This document shows positions 42,007 through 56,099 of a DNA stretch of 64,000 bases, piece after piece. Each line of letters opens with the position of its first letter. Within the stretch, counting starts at the first letter, position 1. Below the pieces are notes generated by a model. That model was not told the DNA's origin, ran no database searches, and saw only the letters and a program-made list of their open reading frames with translations. Source of the DNA: Moritella sp. 5 (GTDB lineage: Bacteria > Pseudomonadota > Gammaproteobacteria > Enterobacterales > Moritellaceae); NCBI RefSeq assembly GCF_018219455.1, contig NZ_CP056122.1, positions 4,927,675-4,991,674 on the forward strand, written 5' to 3'. The position numbers were made by a program, and so were the translations under genes.

Positions 42007-43371
42007 TTACTTTGCAATTTTAGTTGGTTTAGGCCAATTTTTGATATGACGTTGTTTCACTCGAGTGATAACAAGTTCATCGGCAGCTACATCTTTCGCG
42101 ATAGTAGAACCAGCGCCAACAGTGGCATTTTTACCAATAGTAACAGGTGCGATCAATTGACTATCTGAACCAATGAATGCGCCATCTTTAATAACAGTCT
42201 GGAATTTATTTACCCCATCATAGTTACAAGTAATAGTACCTGCACCAATATTTACTTTTTCACCAATAATGCTATCGCCAAGATAAGCAAGGTGACCAGC
42301 TTTAGAGCCTTTACCTAATGTTGTCTTTTTCAGCTCGACGAAGTTACCTACATGTGCATCGTCTTCCAGTATAGTATTAGGACGTAAACGCGCAAATGGA
42401 CCCACACTACAATCAATACCAATTGTCGCTGATTCAATAATGGAATTTGGTTTTATCTCCGAATTATCACCTATGTGACAATCTTTCAAAATGCAATTAG
42501 CACCGATAGTGACACCACGACCAATCGTTACCTTGCCTTCAATAATAACATTTATATCAAAAGTAACATCGTTACCTACATTCACTTCACCGCGTAAATC
42601 AAAGCGACGTGGATCAAGCATAGTAACGCCTTGCTCCATTAGCTTATATGCTTGTAATTCTTGGTATGCGCGTTCTAGCTCAGCCAATTGCATGCGGTTA
42701 TTCACACCTTCGACTTCGATATTTGCAATCGGGTGAACGGCGTTAATCGTGCGACCAGCTTTATGTGCAAGTGCAATTACATCAGTTAAGTAATATTCAG
42801 CTTGCGCATTATTATTATCTAACAAAGATAACCAGTGCTGAAAATCTGCACCATTAGCAACGAGGATTCCAGAATTCACTTCATTAATTTTAAGTTGTTC
42901 TGCTGATGCATCTTTCTGCTCAACAATACCTACAACCGTGTCGCCTTCACGAACAATGCGACCATATCCCATAGGATTATCTAATTTCACAGTAAGTAAG
43001 CCGATACCACCTTCAGGTTGAGATTGACATAAATGGGTTAGCGTTTCTTGGCTAATTAATGGAACATCACCATACAACACGAGTACTTGTTCATCGGCTT
43101 TAAATTGATCCGCGGCCTGTTGTACCGCATGGCCAGTCCCCAACTGTTCAGCTTGTAGAACCCAACCTAATTTGTCATCTTGGATTCGTGATTTCAGTAA
43201 TTCAGCGCCATGGCCGTAGACTAAATGGATATCGTTAACATCTAACTGTTTTACAGTATCAATAACATGCTGAACCATTGGTTTTTTAGCAATTGGGTGA
43301 AGTACTTTAGGGAGATCTGAACGCATACGCGTTCCTTTACCAGCGGCAAGAATAACAACACTAATGGGCAT
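42007..43371 (-). CDS. glmU: bifunctional UDP-N-acetylglucosamine pyrophosphorylase / glucosamine-1-phosphate acetyltransferase
   Basis: 454 aa (E. coli 456). Makes UDP-GlcNAc for peptidoglycan and lipopolysaccharide. The N-terminal uridyltransferase carries [18 protein letters not shown] at residues 7-24. From about residue 250 there is a left-handed beta-helix built of hexapeptide repeats ([13 protein letters not shown], then [18 protein letters not shown]), which is the acetyltransferase half. It follows the atp operon across a terminator and about 100 bp, so it likely has its own promoter, as in relatives where glmU sits downstream of atpC. Confidence 0.96.
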   Translation of the reverse strand: MPISVVILAAGKGTRMRSDLPKVLHPIAKKPMVQHVIDTVKQLDVNDIHLVYGHGAELLKSRIQDDKLGWVLQAEQLGTGHAVQQAADQFKADEQVLVLYGDVPLISQETLTHLCQSQPEGGIGLLTVKLDNPMGYGRIVREGDTVVGIVEQKDASAEQLKINEVNSGILVANGADFQHWLSLLDNNNAQAEYYLTDVIALAHKAGRTINAVHPIANIEVEGVNNRMQLAELERAYQELQAYKLMEQGVTMLDPRRFDLRGEVNVGNDVTFDINVIIEGKVTIGRGVTIGANCILKDCHIGDNSEIKPNSIIESATIGIDCSVGPFARLRPNTILEDDAHVGNFVELKKTTLGKGSKAGHLAYLGDSIIGEKVNIGAGTITCNYDGVNKFQTVIKDGAFIGSDSQLIAPVTIGKNATVGAGSTIAKDVAADELVITRVKQRHIKNWPKPTKIAK

Positions 43372-43471
43372 AATGGGCTCTTATCTGAATGATGACATTA
43401 AAATATAAATAGAATATTCAGGTTATAGGGAATAATTAAGTTTAACAATATGGATTGTGTATTAAAAACAT

Positions 43472-43499
43472 AAAAAAAGCGACCCTAAGGTCGCTTTTT
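43472..43499 (-). terminator. atp operon terminator
   Basis: Stem AAGCGACC / GGTCGCTT. On the minus strand it is followed by T6 (A-run at 43472-43478), 33 bp beyond the atpC stop. Confidence 0.9.
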
Positions 43500-43531
43500 G
43501 ACAACTAAACGTATTCAATTAAAAATTCAAA

Positions 43532-43957
43532 CTAGTTGAATTTTTTAACCAATTTAAGCACGCGAAGTTGAGCAATTGCATCAGCCAGTTGATTCGCAAC
43601 TTTAACATAATCTACATCTTGGTTAGTTGCAGAGCTGTTAAGTAGTTCCTCAGCTTGTCTTTTGGCTTCTTGCGCTTTGGCTAAATCTAGATCTTCTGCA
43701 CGAATAGCAGTATCAGCCAGCACGGTAACTTCGCCAGGTTGTACTTCACAAGTACCGCCTGAAACGAAGATAACTTCTTCTTCACCGTGTTGTTTAACCA
43801 AGCGCACCATGCCAGGTACTATTCCAGTTAATAGTGGTGTATGTCCAGCTAAAATGCCGAACTCACCGCCAGAACCGGTAACTTGAATGCTTTCTGCACG
43901 CCCAGAAAATAAAACACCTTCTGCGCTTACTACATTCAAATCAAAAGTCATAGCCAT
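43532..43957 (-). CDS. atpC: ATP synthase F1 epsilon subunit
   Basis: 141 aa. N-terminal beta-sandwich ([17 protein letters not shown], then [19 protein letters not shown]) and C-terminal helical hairpin from about residue 88. In the central stalk it couples and inhibits rotation. Last gene of atpIBEFHAGDC, 15 bp after atpD. Start at MAMTF; MTF two codons on is an alternative. Confidence 0.96.
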   Translation of the reverse strand: MAMTFDLNVVSAEGVLFSGRAESIQVTGSGGEFGILAGHTPLLTGIVPGMVRLVKQHGEEEVIFVSGGTCEVQPGEVTVLADTAIRAEDLDLAKAQEAKRQAEELLNSSATNQDVDYVKVANQLADAIAQLRVLKLVKKFN

Positions 43958-43972
43958 AGTGCCCTCGCTTAT

Positions 43973-46254
<2,282 letters not shown>

Positions 46255-46302
46255 TTGCTTCTCCTATTAAGCTAGCTGTGGCAGCAAAGGCTGCCACCGC
46301 TC

Positions 46303-47844
46303 TTACCAGGTTTGTGTAGACTTAAAGCTTGCAAGTAAGCTTGTTAGCTTAGCTTGAACATCTTTGTCGTACGCGCCTGTTTCATTAATAGAAGCAAGTA
46401 AATCAGCGTGTTCTGCTTTTGCATAAGCTTGTAGAGACGCTTCAAAGCTAACAATTTTGTTAACTTCTACATCTTCTAATGCACCAGTTTCTGCTGCATA
46501 TAAAGATAGAGCCTGCTCTGCAACACTCATCGGTGCATATTGGCCTTGCTTCATTAGCTCAGTAACTTTCGCACCATGATCAAGCTGCTTACGCGTTGCA
46601 TCATCAAGGTCTGAAGAGAATTGAGCAAATGCTGCTAATTCACGGTACTGTGCTAGTGCGGTACGAATACCACCAGATAGTTTCTTAATGATCTTCGTTT
46701 GTGCTGAACCACCAACACGTGATACAGAAATACCTGGATCAACAGCAGGACGAGTGCCTGAGTTAAACAGTTCTGTAGTCAAGAAGATCTGACCATCGGT
46801 AATAGAAATTACGTTCGTTGGTACGAACGCAGATACGTCACCACCTTGAGTTTCAATGATTGGAAGAGCAGTCAAAGAACCAGTCTTACCTTTCACTTCA
46901 CCTTTAGTGAACGCTTCTACGTATTCAGCGTTTACACGAGCGGCACGCTCTAGTAGACGTGAATGTAGATAGAAAACATCACCAGGGTATGCTTCACGGC
47001 CCGGTGGACGACGTAATAGTAATGAAATCTGACGGTAAGCAACGGCTTGCTTAGACAGATCATCATATACGATTAGTGCATCTTCACCACGGTCACGGAA
47101 GTATTCACCCATAGCACAACCAGAGTATGGTGCTAAGTATTGTAGTGCCGCAGCTTCAGAAGCCGTTGCAACAACAAGAATAGTGTTTTCCATTGCGCCA
47201 TGTTCTTCAAGCTTACGTACAACACTAGCAACGGTAGAAGCTTTCTGACCGATTGCTACGTATACACATTTAATGCCCGAGTCTTTTTGGTTGATGATTG
47301 CATCGATAGCGATAGCACTCTTACCAACCTGACGGTCACCAATAATAAGCTCACGTTGACCACGACCGATTGGGATCATAGCGTCAATAGCTTTGATACC
47401 AATTTGTACTGGTTGGTCAACAGATTTACGTTCCATTACACCCGGTGCAATTACTTCAACAGGAGAGAAACCATCGTTGTCGATTGGTCCTTTACCGTCG
47501 ATAGGCTCACCAAGTGTGTTTAAAACACGACCTAATAAGTTGCGACCTACTGGCACTTCAAAAATACGTCCTGTTGAACGTACTTTCTGGCCTTCTGCAA
47601 GACCCATGTAAGAACCCATTACTACCGCACCAACAGAGTCACGCTCTAAGTTAAGTGCGATACCAAAACGGTTGCCAGGTAATTCAATCATTTCGCCTTG
47701 CATACAGTCTGCAAGGCCATGAATACGAATAATACCATCGCTTACTGAAACGATAGTACCTTCATTTCTTGCTTCACTAACAACGTTGAATTTTTCAATA
47801 CGTTGTTTGATCAGATCACTGATTTCTGTAGAATTCAGTTGCAT
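46303..47844 (-). CDS. atpA: ATP synthase F1 alpha subunit
   Basis: 513 aa, exactly the E. coli length, when started at the ATG at 47844 ([16 protein letters not shown]). Four extra upstream codons in the open frame directly abut the atpH stop and are not needed. Walker A GDRQVGKS around residues 169-176; the end segment of the nucleotide site includes [13 protein letters not shown]. Non-catalytic nucleotide-binding subunit of the hexamer. Confidence 0.97.
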   Translation of the reverse strand: MQLNSTEISDLIKQRIEKFNVVSEARNEGTIVSVSDGIIRIHGLADCMQGEMIELPGNRFGIALNLERDSVGAVVMGSYMGLAEGQKVRSTGRIFEVPVGRNLLGRVLNTLGEPIDGKGPIDNDGFSPVEVIAPGVMERKSVDQPVQIGIKAIDAMIPIGRGQRELIIGDRQVGKSAIAIDAIINQKDSGIKCVYVAIGQKASTVASVVRKLEEHGAMENTILVVATASEAAALQYLAPYSGCAMGEYFRDRGEDALIVYDDLSKQAVAYRQISLLLRRPPGREAYPGDVFYLHSRLLERAARVNAEYVEAFTKGEVKGKTGSLTALPIIETQGGDVSAFVPTNVISITDGQIFLTTELFNSGTRPAVDPGISVSRVGGSAQTKIIKKLSGGIRTALAQYRELAAFAQFSSDLDDATRKQLDHGAKVTELMKQGQYAPMSVAEQALSLYAAETGALEDVEVNKIVSFEASLQAYAKAEHADLLASINETGAYDKDVQAKLTSLLASFKSTQTW

Positions 47845-47856
47845 GCTATTCCCCAA

Positions 47857-48390
47857 TTACGATTGTAGCGCTTCCGCAAGTTTATTTAACTTACCGCGTA
47901 CAGAGCCATCAATAACTAAATCACCAGTCTGAATCATCAAACCACCAATTAATCTGTTATCAACGTTGCAATTTAACTTAACTTTGCGTGCTAAACGTTT
48001 TTCCAACGCGATTACAATATTTGCTTCTTGCTCTGCCGTTAATGGCATTGCAGAAGTAACATCAGCTTCAACAGATTTCTCATGTTCCGCTTTATAGTAT
48101 GCAAATAAAGTAACAATGTTTGGTAATGCGCTTAAACGAGCGTTCTCGGCCAATACTTTAATAAAGTTTTGACCTGATTCGTTAAGTTGCTCATCAGCTA
48201 CGTTGATAAAGATATCAGCAATAGCGTGTGCACTTACAGCACCATTTAATAATGTAGAAATATCTTTATTTACCGCTATTTCAGCTGTAAACGCTAACAT
48301 TTCTTGCCATTTATCAATAGCCTGTTCCTTAACGGCAAAATCAAATGCAGCTTTAGCATATGGACGAGCAATAGTAGTCAAATCAGACAT
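47857..48390 (-). CDS. atpH: ATP synthase F1 delta subunit
   Basis: 177 aa (E. coli 177). Helical N-terminal domain ([17 protein letters not shown]) that binds the alpha N-termini, and C-terminal domain ([20 protein letters not shown], a family signature) that binds the b stalk. Lies between atpF and atpA with 12-14 bp gaps. Confidence 0.96.
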   Translation of the reverse strand: MSDLTTIARPYAKAAFDFAVKEQAIDKWQEMLAFTAEIAVNKDISTLLNGAVSAHAIADIFINVADEQLNESGQNFIKVLAENARLSALPNIVTLFAYYKAEHEKSVEADVTSAMPLTAEQEANIVIALEKRLARKVKLNCNVDNRLIGGLMIQTGDLVIDGSVRGKLNKLAEALQS

Positions 48391-48404
48391 AAGCCCCCCA
48401 GTTG

Positions 48405-48875
48405 TTAAAGTTCTGCAACGATTTTGTCTACGATGTCACTGTTAGCAGCGGCATCAATAGAACGTTCGATAATTTTTTCAGCACCGGCAATAGCTAAACC
48501 AGCTACTTGTTTGCGTAACTCTTCTTTTAGACGATTACGTTCAGCTTCAACTTCAGCTTCCGCTTGAGCAAGAATTTTAGCTCGCTCCGCATTTGCTTCT
48601 TCTTTAGCTTCATCGACAATTTGAGCTTTACGCTTGTTTGCTGCATCAATGATATCTGCCGCTTGCGCTTTAGCATCCTTCAATTGATCTGTTGCTTTAG
48701 CTTCCGCTAGCTTCAAATCTTTAGCAGCTTTATCCGCACTTGCAAGACCATCGGCAATTTTCTGTTGACGTTCTTCGATAGCCGCAATCAGTGGTGGCCA
48801 TACATATTTCATACAAAATAGTACGAATAACGTAAACGAAATCGCTTGGCCTAAAAGAGTTGCGTTGATATTCAC
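48405..48875 (-). CDS. atpF: ATP synthase Fo b subunit
   Basis: 156 aa, E. coli length. One N-terminal membrane helix (about residues 6-27, [19 protein letters not shown]) followed by a long charged, alanine-rich coiled coil that forms the peripheral stalk. Confidence 0.96.
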   Translation of the reverse strand: MNINATLLGQAISFTLFVLFCMKYVWPPLIAAIEERQQKIADGLASADKAAKDLKLAEAKATDQLKDAKAQAADIIDAANKRKAQIVDEAKEEANAERAKILAQAEAEVEAERNRLKEELRKQVAGLAIAGAEKIIERSIDAAANSDIVDKIVAEL

Positions 48876-48912
48876 AACGAACCTCCTTGGTTAGTAGTGG
48901 ACCAAAAGCTGA

Positions 48913-49182
<270 letters not shown>

Positions 49183-49206
49183 TTAATTAAAATTTGTGTT
49201 TATAAA

Positions 49207-49986
<780 letters not shown>

Positions 49987-50376
49987 TCATCCCAGTTTTT
50001 TGTTCATAAAATAAGGAGCAAATAATTGTGAGCCAATTGCTAATGAGAACGTCACGTAAAGAGGAAGATAATTCACCTTAACGAAACCTAATACCGCAAT
50101 AAAGAACACAACTGTCAGTACCAATTTTAGCGATTCACCTAATGCAAATGATGCTACAACATCTTTAATCTGTCTGGCGCCCATAAACCGGAAAGCCAAA
50201 CGGGTAAAGATGTAATTTGGCAAGACATAAATAATGCCACCAAAGAGTGCAGAGCGAGCTGAAAGCTCACCATCAATAAGCAAAAAGGTTAATGCGCAAA
50301 CGGCCACTAATAGCACCTGAAACACAATCAATTTAATAGCTTGACTGAACGCATTCATTGCTAATTTATTTGACAC
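49987..50376 (-). CDS. atpI: ATP synthase assembly protein I
   Basis: 129 aa, four predicted membrane helices. The accessory protein of the operon helps c-ring assembly and possibly Mg transport. First gene of the atp operon, ending just before atpB. The sequence family is poorly conserved; the call rests on position, length and membrane pattern. Confidence 0.92.
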   Translation of the reverse strand: MSNKLAMNAFSQAIKLIVFQVLLVAVCALTFLLIDGELSARSALFGGIIYVLPNYIFTRLAFRFMGARQIKDVVASFALGESLKLVLTVVFFIAVLGFVKVNYLPLYVTFSLAIGSQLFAPYFMNKKLG

Positions 50377-50448
50377 AATAAACCCCTAAAACAATCTTTT
50401 TGAAGCATTCAAAAAAAATATATAAAAACGCTTCTAAAAGCAGGATAA

Positions 50449-50476
50449 ATTATACGTTGAAGTGGTGCTAATGCAA
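50449..50476 (-). promoter_or_regulatory. atp operon promoter (predicted)
   Basis: Minus strand -35 TTGCAT (50471-50476), 16 bp, -10 TATAAT (50449-50454), about 70 bp upstream of atpI. An imperfect inverted repeat GAAGC...GCTTC lies in the leader (50402-50434). The rest of the gap to parB (50477-50765) is AT-rich, with no gene and no clear terminator seen. Confidence 0.6.
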
Positions 50477-50765
50477 CTCATTGCAAGCCAGATAAGGAAA
50501 GCTAAGTAGAATATTCTGAAAAATGAGATATGACAGGTGTTACCCACTAATGAGTACCACCCTTATAATATTAAATTCTATACAACGCAGTTATTATGAA
50601 ATAAAGTTATTTTGACATCGGGTAAAATATAAACCTTTGATATTTCAAGTGAAGATTATTGTAAAGAAAAGCGTATCTTACTGAGCTAAATAATATTTAT
50701 TGACTCATAACTGAACTTTAAAAAATATTAACTTAATTTGATCTTTATCACCCCAAGGTTAAAAT

Positions 50766-51659
50766 TTAACCCAAAGTTGAAACTATATCATCCAATTCAG
50801 CAAGGCTAGTATAGTCAATTGTTAACTTCCCACAGCCATTTGCACCTTGTTTTATGATAACTTTGGCTTTTAATCGTTCAGATAAGCGATATTCTAGGTT
50901 AACAACATCGGGATCTTTCACCTTTATTGGGCTTATTTCAGCTTTAGGTTCAAGTAGCTTTCGCACCAATTTTTCGGTATCTCGAACCGTTAAACCTCGC
51001 TGGGCAATATTGCTTGCCGCTTGTGATTGCAGTTCACCTTCAAGTGCCAATAATGCTCGGGCATGACCCATTTCAATATCACCATGCTCAAGTAATATTT
51101 TAACGTCGCTATTTAAGCTATTTAAGCGTAATAAATTAGAGACTGAAGCGCGTGATTTACCCACCGCATCAGCGACCTGTTGATGGGTTAACGAAAACTC
51201 TTCGATTAAACGCTGTAATGCAGTTGATTCTTCCATTGCATTTAAGTCTTCACGTTGAATATTTTCAATCAGAGACATCGCCATAACCGCTTCGTCAGCC
51301 ACATCTTTGATAATACAAGGGACTTTACTTAAACCCGCTAATTGTGCAGCTCGCCAGCGACGTTCGCCAGCAATAATTTCAAATTTTTGCGCGCTCAATT
51401 CACGCACCACGATAGGTTGGATAATACCTTGTGCTGTAATTGATGCTGCTAATTCATCTAATGCATCCGTAGCCATGTCTTTACGTGGTTGATACTTACC
51501 TGGATACAACCATTCAATCGGTAATTTTTTGAATTCACTCTCAACGGTTAGTATCGATTGCGGTAAATCATCTTCAGCTTGTTCTTTGGTTCTTGCAATG
51601 GCACTGGTACCGAGCAAAGCATCCAGACCTTTACCTAACCCTCGTTTTTTCGCGTTCAT
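50766..51659 (-). CDS. parB: chromosome partition protein ParB
   Basis: 297 aa. CTP-dependent clamp that loads at parS sites near the origin. Visible: N-terminal KKRGLGKGLDALLG, the ParB/Srx CTP-binding motifs GERRWRAAQ (about residues 99-107) and ENIQRED, a helix-turn-helix (THQQVADAVGKSRASVSNLL, about 160-180), and a C-terminal dimerisation domain. It overlaps parA by 4 bp (ATGA), showing translational coupling. No perfect parS was spotted in the window. Confidence 0.96.
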   Translation of the reverse strand: MNAKKRGLGKGLDALLGTSAIARTKEQAEDDLPQSILTVESEFKKLPIEWLYPGKYQPRKDMATDALDELAASITAQGIIQPIVVRELSAQKFEIIAGERRWRAAQLAGLSKVPCIIKDVADEAVMAMSLIENIQREDLNAMEESTALQRLIEEFSLTHQQVADAVGKSRASVSNLLRLNSLNSDVKILLEHGDIEMGHARALLALEGELQSQAASNIAQRGLTVRDTEKLVRKLLEPKAEISPIKVKDPDVVNLEYRLSERLKAKVIIKQGANGCGKLTIDYTSLAELDDIVSTLG

Positions 51660-52459
51660 GCTTGTTCCTTTGTCTGTTCGCTCTGTTCATCAGCTAATTC
51701 TTGACGACGAATAATTTCACCTGCGAGCGCTAAATACGCTTTAGCCCCGTTAGATGATTTATCATAATACATGGCAGGCGCACCAAAACTCGGCGCTTCA
51801 GCTAAGCGAACATTACGCGGGATCACCGTGCGATAGACTTTATCCCCGAAATGTTGCTTTAGTTGTTCGGAGACGTCAGATGCTAATCGGTTACGTGGGT
51901 CATACATAGTACGCAGTATGCCTTCGATTTTTAACTCAGGATTCACAGCGGCGGATAATTTACTGGTGGTATCCATCAATGCGGTTAGTCCTTCTAGCGC
52001 ATAATATTCACATTGCATTGGCACTATAATTGAGTCAGCAGCAGCCATAGCATTAATTGTTAATAAGTTTAGCGATGGCGGACAATCAATAAAAATATAA
52101 TCGTAATAGTCTTTCACCGCCACTAATGCATTCTTTAACCGTAATTCGCGGGCAAAGAATGCCATTAACTTAATCTCTGCCGCAGTGACATCTTGGTTAG
52201 CTGCAATCAGATGATATTTACCCGACGTTTCAGTAACCACGACTTCTTTTACAGATTTCTCATCAACCAATAAATCATAGGCAGAATACTCGACGCTATA
52301 TTTGTCGACACCACTGCCCATGGTAGCATTACCTTGTGGATCAAGATCAATCAGCAATACCTTACGTTTAGTCGCCGACATTGAGGCTGCTAAATTGACA
52401 CAAGTAGTTGTTTTTCCTACGCCACCTTTTTGGTTAGCTATTGCTATGATTTTGCCCAC
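51656..52459 (-). CDS. parA: chromosome partition ATPase ParA
   Basis: 267 aa. Deviant Walker A KGGVGKTT at residues 10-17, Walker B DYIFIDCPPSLN around 120, and a nucleoid-binding C-terminus. It makes the gradient on the nucleoid that pulls ParB-parS origin complexes apart. Sits between rsmG and parB in the conserved mnmG-rsmG-parA-parB order. Confidence 0.97.
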   Translation of the reverse strand: MGKIIAIANQKGGVGKTTTCVNLAASMSATKRKVLLIDLDPQGNATMGSGVDKYSVEYSAYDLLVDEKSVKEVVVTETSGKYHLIAANQDVTAAEIKLMAFFARELRLKNALVAVKDYYDYIFIDCPPSLNLLTINAMAAADSIIVPMQCEYYALEGLTALMDTTSKLSAAVNPELKIEGILRTMYDPRNRLASDVSEQLKQHFGDKVYRTVIPRNVRLAEAPSFGAPAMYYDKSSNGAKAYLALAGEIIRRQELADEQSEQTKEQA

Positions 52460-52471
52460 AAATGTTCCCTA

Positions 52472-53092
52472 TTATTTAATCTCAGACATGACGATTAGAT
52501 GACGTTCGCCCTCTAACTCTGGCACTGTTAGTTTATGTGCAACTTCCAGTTTAAATTTAGTATTCAATGTTTTAATTTCACCCGTTGGTTTTACCCCTTT
52601 CAACGCATAAAACAATCCATCTGGTTTTGGTAGGTGCTTACACCAATGTAACATATCTTCTAGTGAAGCAAACGCACGACTTAATACCCCATCAAATTTA
52701 ATTTCTGGGTGATACTCTTCGACACGAGATTGCACAGGTGTGACGTTGGCTAATTTTAATTCGTGTACAGCTTGGGTAATAAAACGAATTCGTTTACCTA
52801 AACTATCAAGTAACACAAATTCTTTGTCAGGATTCATGATTGCTAGCGGTAAACCCGGTAAGCCAGGGCCAGTACCAACATCAATAAAACGTTCACCTTC
52901 TAAATATGGGCTCACGACAAGACTGTCCATGATATGTTTTACTAACATTTCATCTGGATCACGTACCGAAGTTAGATTGTATGCTTTATTCCACTTGTGT
53001 AATAAAGCCACTAATGCCACTAATTGCTGTTTTTGGATATCAGTAACAACCAAAGAGGTTTGCGCTAATAATGCTTCGAGGCGGTTGATCAT
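52472..53092 (-). CDS. rsmG: 16S rRNA m7G527 methyltransferase RsmG (GidB)
   Basis: 206 aa (E. coli 207). Methylates G527 in the 530 loop of 16S rRNA. S-adenosylmethionine motif [15 protein letters not shown] around residues 72-86; conserved [20 protein letters not shown] upstream. Twelve bp ahead of parA. Confidence 0.96.
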   Translation of the reverse strand: MINRLEALLAQTSLVVTDIQKQQLVALVALLHKWNKAYNLTSVRDPDEMLVKHIMDSLVVSPYLEGERFIDVGTGPGLPGLPLAIMNPDKEFVLLDSLGKRIRFITQAVHELKLANVTPVQSRVEEYHPEIKFDGVLSRAFASLEDMLHWCKHLPKPDGLFYALKGVKPTGEIKTLNTKFKLEVAHKLTVPELEGERHLIVMSEIK

Positions 53093-53242
53093 ACGTAGAT
53101 TTACTCCGGTAAAACGCGATTATTTAAGTTAATATTAAATCGTAGAAAAAAAGAAAAAGACAATCTACTAAGTAAGGTAGAGGCACCTTAGTTAAATAGT
53201 AGCATTGCGAATTAGGGAATGATGTCAAAAATGCAGTTATAT

Positions 53243-53271
53243 AGCCACCGATAAATGCGTTAACGGTGGCT
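53243..53271 (-). terminator. probable mnmG terminator
   Basis: Stem AGCCACCG / CGGTGGCT just beyond the mnmG stop. The T-tract is weak (TATATAACTG). Confidence 0.55.
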
Positions 53272-53285
53272 GCTGTACTCATTAT

Positions 53286-55169
53286 TTATTTATTGAGTAG
53301 ATTTTGTTTTTTCAAATATATTAAGAGAATTGAAATCGCAGCAGGTGTGATACCTGAAATACGAGATGCCATGCCAATAGTTTGTGGTTTAACTTCGATT
53401 AACTTAGCAACAACCTCATTAGAAAGACCTTTAATTTTTGCGTAATCTAAATCCGTTGGCAACAAAGTATTTTCATGACGCAGTTGCTTTTCAATCTCAG
53501 TTTTCTGACGGTTAATATAACCTTCATATTTAATTGTAATTTCAACTTGTTCTGCAGCAGATTCATGTTCTAGTTTAGGACCCAGCTCTTCAATTGTCAT
53601 CAAGGCAGCATAGGTGACTTCAGGACGACGAACAAGATCTTCCAATGTATGTTCACGTGAAAGTGGTTTAGCCAGTAATGCATTGATCTTATCCGCAAAT
53701 TCTTTATTCGGATTGATCCAAGTAGAGCGTAAACGTTGTTGCTCCAGTTCAATGGCTTCCATTTTCTCGTTAAACACTTGCCAGCGATGATCATCAACTA
53801 AACCGAGTTCACGACCTTGCTCCGTTAAACGTGCATCCGCGTTATCTTCACGCAGCAATAAGCGGTATTCAGCACGACTGGTAAACATACGGTACGGTTC
53901 TTTGGTCCCTAATGTTGCAAGATCGTCGATTAATACACCCAAGTAAGCCTGATCACGGCGTGGATGCCATGTATCTTCTTCTCGTGCTGTGCGTGCTGCA
54001 TTTAAACCAGCAAGTAGACCTTGTGCCGCAGCTTCTTCATAACCTGTAGTACCGTTAATTTGACCCGCTAAGAACAAGCCTTCGATAAATTTACTTTCTA
54101 ACGTCAACTTAAGATCACGTGGATCGAAGTAATCATACTCGATCGCATAACCAGGGCGAGTAATATGGGCATTCTCTAAACCGTGGATCGAACGAACAAG
54201 ATCGACTTGTACATCATACGGTAAACTTGTTGAGATGCCGTTAGGGTAAACTTCATGTGTTGTTAAGCCTTCAGGTTCGATAAAAATCTGATGCGATTCT
54301 TTATCTGCAAATCGAGTGATCTTATCTTCGATCGATGGACAATAACGTGGTCCTATGCCTTCGATCACACCGGTGTACATTGGGCTACGATCCATACCAC
54401 TACGGATCACATCATGGGTCTTATTATTAGTATGAGTAATGTAACAAGGTATCTGTTGTGGATGATCTTTACGACTACCAATGAAAGAAAATACCGGTGT
54501 AGGTGCATCACCGTGTTGTTCTTCCATCACAGAGAAATCAATTGTACGACCATCAATCCGAGGCGGGGTGCCCGTTTTCAAACGACCAGTACGGATAGGT
54601 AATTCACGTAAACGTGCAGCTAACGAAACGGATGCAGGATCACCAGCTCGGCCACCTGCATAGTTCTGTAAACCTATGTGGATAAGTCCATCAAGGAATG
54701 TACCAACCGTCAATACCACTGATTTCGCTTTAAACTTAAGTCCTGCTTGCGTTACTACACCAACAACACGATCGTTTTCAATAATAAGATCATCAACAGA
54801 CTGTTGGAATATAGTTAAGTTTTGCTGATTTTCAAGTTTTTGGCGTACTGCTGATTTATACAATAAACGATCCGCTTGTGCACGTGTTGCTCGAACTGCG
54901 GGACCTTTACTTGAATTTAATGTTCTAAATTGGATACCACCAAGGTCAGTGGCTTGACCCATAATGCCGCCAAGTGCATCAATTTCTTTAACCAAGTGAC
55001 CTTTACCAATACCACCGATGGCTGGATTACATGACATATGTCCAAGCGTATCGATGTTATGGGTTAATAATAATGTATTTCGTCCCATACGAGCAGCAGC
55101 AGCGGCAGCTTCTGTTCCAGCATGTCCGCCACCTACGACGATAACTTCAAATTGTTCATGGTATGCCAT
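53286..55169 (-). CDS. mnmG: tRNA uridine 5-carboxymethylaminomethyl modification enzyme MnmG (GidA)
   Basis: 627 aa (E. coli 629). FAD-binding [10 protein letters not shown] at residues 12-21 and the conserved [20 protein letters not shown], both family hallmarks; cysteine-containing RYCPSIEDK in the middle. With MnmE, also in this window, it modifies the wobble uridine of several tRNAs, including tRNA-Glu(UUC). Its 5' end borders oriC and it is read away from it, as in E. coli. Confidence 0.97.
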   Translation of the reverse strand: MAYHEQFEVIVVGGGHAGTEAAAAAARMGRNTLLLTHNIDTLGHMSCNPAIGGIGKGHLVKEIDALGGIMGQATDLGGIQFRTLNSSKGPAVRATRAQADRLLYKSAVRQKLENQQNLTIFQQSVDDLIIENDRVVGVVTQAGLKFKAKSVVLTVGTFLDGLIHIGLQNYAGGRAGDPASVSLAARLRELPIRTGRLKTGTPPRIDGRTIDFSVMEEQHGDAPTPVFSFIGSRKDHPQQIPCYITHTNNKTHDVIRSGMDRSPMYTGVIEGIGPRYCPSIEDKITRFADKESHQIFIEPEGLTTHEVYPNGISTSLPYDVQVDLVRSIHGLENAHITRPGYAIEYDYFDPRDLKLTLESKFIEGLFLAGQINGTTGYEEAAAQGLLAGLNAARTAREEDTWHPRRDQAYLGVLIDDLATLGTKEPYRMFTSRAEYRLLLREDNADARLTEQGRELGLVDDHRWQVFNEKMEAIELEQQRLRSTWINPNKEFADKINALLAKPLSREHTLEDLVRRPEVTYAALMTIEELGPKLEHESAAEQVEITIKYEGYINRQKTEIEKQLRHENTLLPTDLDYAKIKGLSNEVVAKLIEVKPQTIGMASRISGITPAAISILLIYLKKQNLLNK

Positions 55170-55334
55170 GTATCACCTCGGTTTTATTTGGCGGATATAT
55201 TCAGAGCGGCACAGTTTACGGTTTTCTCTAACAGATGCAAATGATCTTAAATATATTTTTAATTTAGATCTAACTGTTGATCTTAAGATCTTATAAGAGA
55301 TCTTATTAGATCTATTATTAAGGGAGGCTTGATC

Positions 55335-55343
55335 TGTTGATAA
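55335..55343 (-). promoter_or_regulatory. oriC DnaA box R1 equivalent (variant)
   Basis: TGTTGATAA on the plus strand, i.e. TTATCAACA, one base from the TTATCCACA consensus found at E. coli R1. Confidence 0.75.
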
Positions 55344-55440
55344 CCCTCTTTGATCTAGAAAGATCATGTGTTTAGCTGCGATCACTTGCTGTTAGTAAGG
55401 CTTGGGCTTGTTACGTATAAGTTGGGTGTAAATAGCCTAG

Positions 55441-55449
55441 TTATACACA
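55441..55449 (+). promoter_or_regulatory. oriC DnaA box R2 equivalent
   Basis: TTATACACA, identical to E. coli R2. Confidence 0.88.
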
Positions 55450-55514
55450 GCTCATGGGCGCACTGATTTATTCTACAAGGATAACTATAGGTTGATCACA
55501 AGAAAGATCTATAG

Positions 55515-55523
55515 TTATCCACA
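55515..55523 (+). promoter_or_regulatory. oriC DnaA box R4 equivalent
   Basis: TTATCCACA, perfect consensus, followed by AGAAAAT at the mioC side of oriC. Confidence 0.92.
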
Positions 55524-55558
55524 GAAAATAAAAATAAAAAAACACGATCATGGTTATA

Positions 55559-56008
55559 TTATAGCCATTTTTTAGACCATTCAGGGAACCATATGTCGAT
55601 CGAATCTTCAGGGATCGGCGTTTCCAGCGTGCAAATTTCGAGAGCGATCGCCACTTTTTTGGCATTTAACAGTGTTAATTGACGATCGATCATGTGTCCA
55701 GCATTGCAAAATTGATCATAAGATTTAGAGCCTAGTGCGATCACACTGTATTTTATCGAGCTTAAATCGGGATTTTTTTGTGCTAGCTGTTGTGCGAACG
55801 GGGCTATGTTTTCTGGGTAATCACCAGCTCCGTGGGTTGATGTGCAGATGATCCAGGGGTTGTTTTTGTTGATCGGTAAATCCTTTAGCTGAGGATCTAG
55901 GTGTATGTTGGCTTGAAAACCTTGATCAACAAGTTTCTCAGCTAAATGATCAGCTACATATTCTGCAGATCCCAGCGTCGTGCCGACAATAATTTCAAAT
56001 GTATACAT
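55559..56008 (-). CDS. mioC: flavodoxin-like protein MioC
   Basis: 149 aa (E. coli 147). FMN-binding flavodoxin fold: phosphate loop VGTTLGSAEYVADHLAE near residues 8-24, CTSTHGAGDYPENI around 52-65, and ALGSKSYDQFCNAGHMID around 91-108. Electron carrier linked to biotin synthesis and other reactions in E. coli. It is transcribed toward oriC as in E. coli, so its transcription could influence the origin. No DnaA box was found in its own promoter region. Confidence 0.95.
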   Translation of the reverse strand: MYTFEIIVGTTLGSAEYVADHLAEKLVDQGFQANIHLDPQLKDLPINKNNPWIICTSTHGAGDYPENIAPFAQQLAQKNPDLSSIKYSVIALGSKSYDQFCNAGHMIDRQLTLLNAKKVAIALEICTLETPIPEDSIDIWFPEWSKKWL

Positions 56009-56099
56009 GTTTTCCTCTTATTTTATGGTTTATTACGATAGTTCTATTGTAAAATATCATCAATTATAATTATTTTATTTATTGCTGATTAAGGCGCTT

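Larger units (their letters stand above)
55240..55525. other. oriC: chromosomal replication origin oriC
   Basis: Lies between mnmG and mioC, the enterobacterial/Vibrio oriC locus. Thirteen GATC sites fall between 55240 and 55550. The mnmG side (55243-55320) is an AT-rich unwinding region with GATCTTATTAG, GATCTTAAATA and GATCTATTATT repeats like the E. coli 13-mers. DnaA boxes align with those of E. coli in order: R1 (55335), R2 (55441), an R3-like box (CAAGGATAA, 55476-55484) and R4 (55515). The stretch around R3-R4 (AGGTTGATCA, AGATCTATAGTTATCCACAG) is close to E. coli. Confidence 0.95.

Noticed and set aside
53650..53664. GTTCACGTGAAAG inside mnmG, resembling a parS site
   Set aside because: Only the CACGTG core and a few flanking bases fit TGTTNCACGTGAAACA; it lies in conserved coding sequence. 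No perfect parS was seen in the window.
55173..55385. 70-codon minus-strand frame across oriC
   Set aside because: It covers the AT-rich unwinding region and DnaA box R1; the product is not protein-like.
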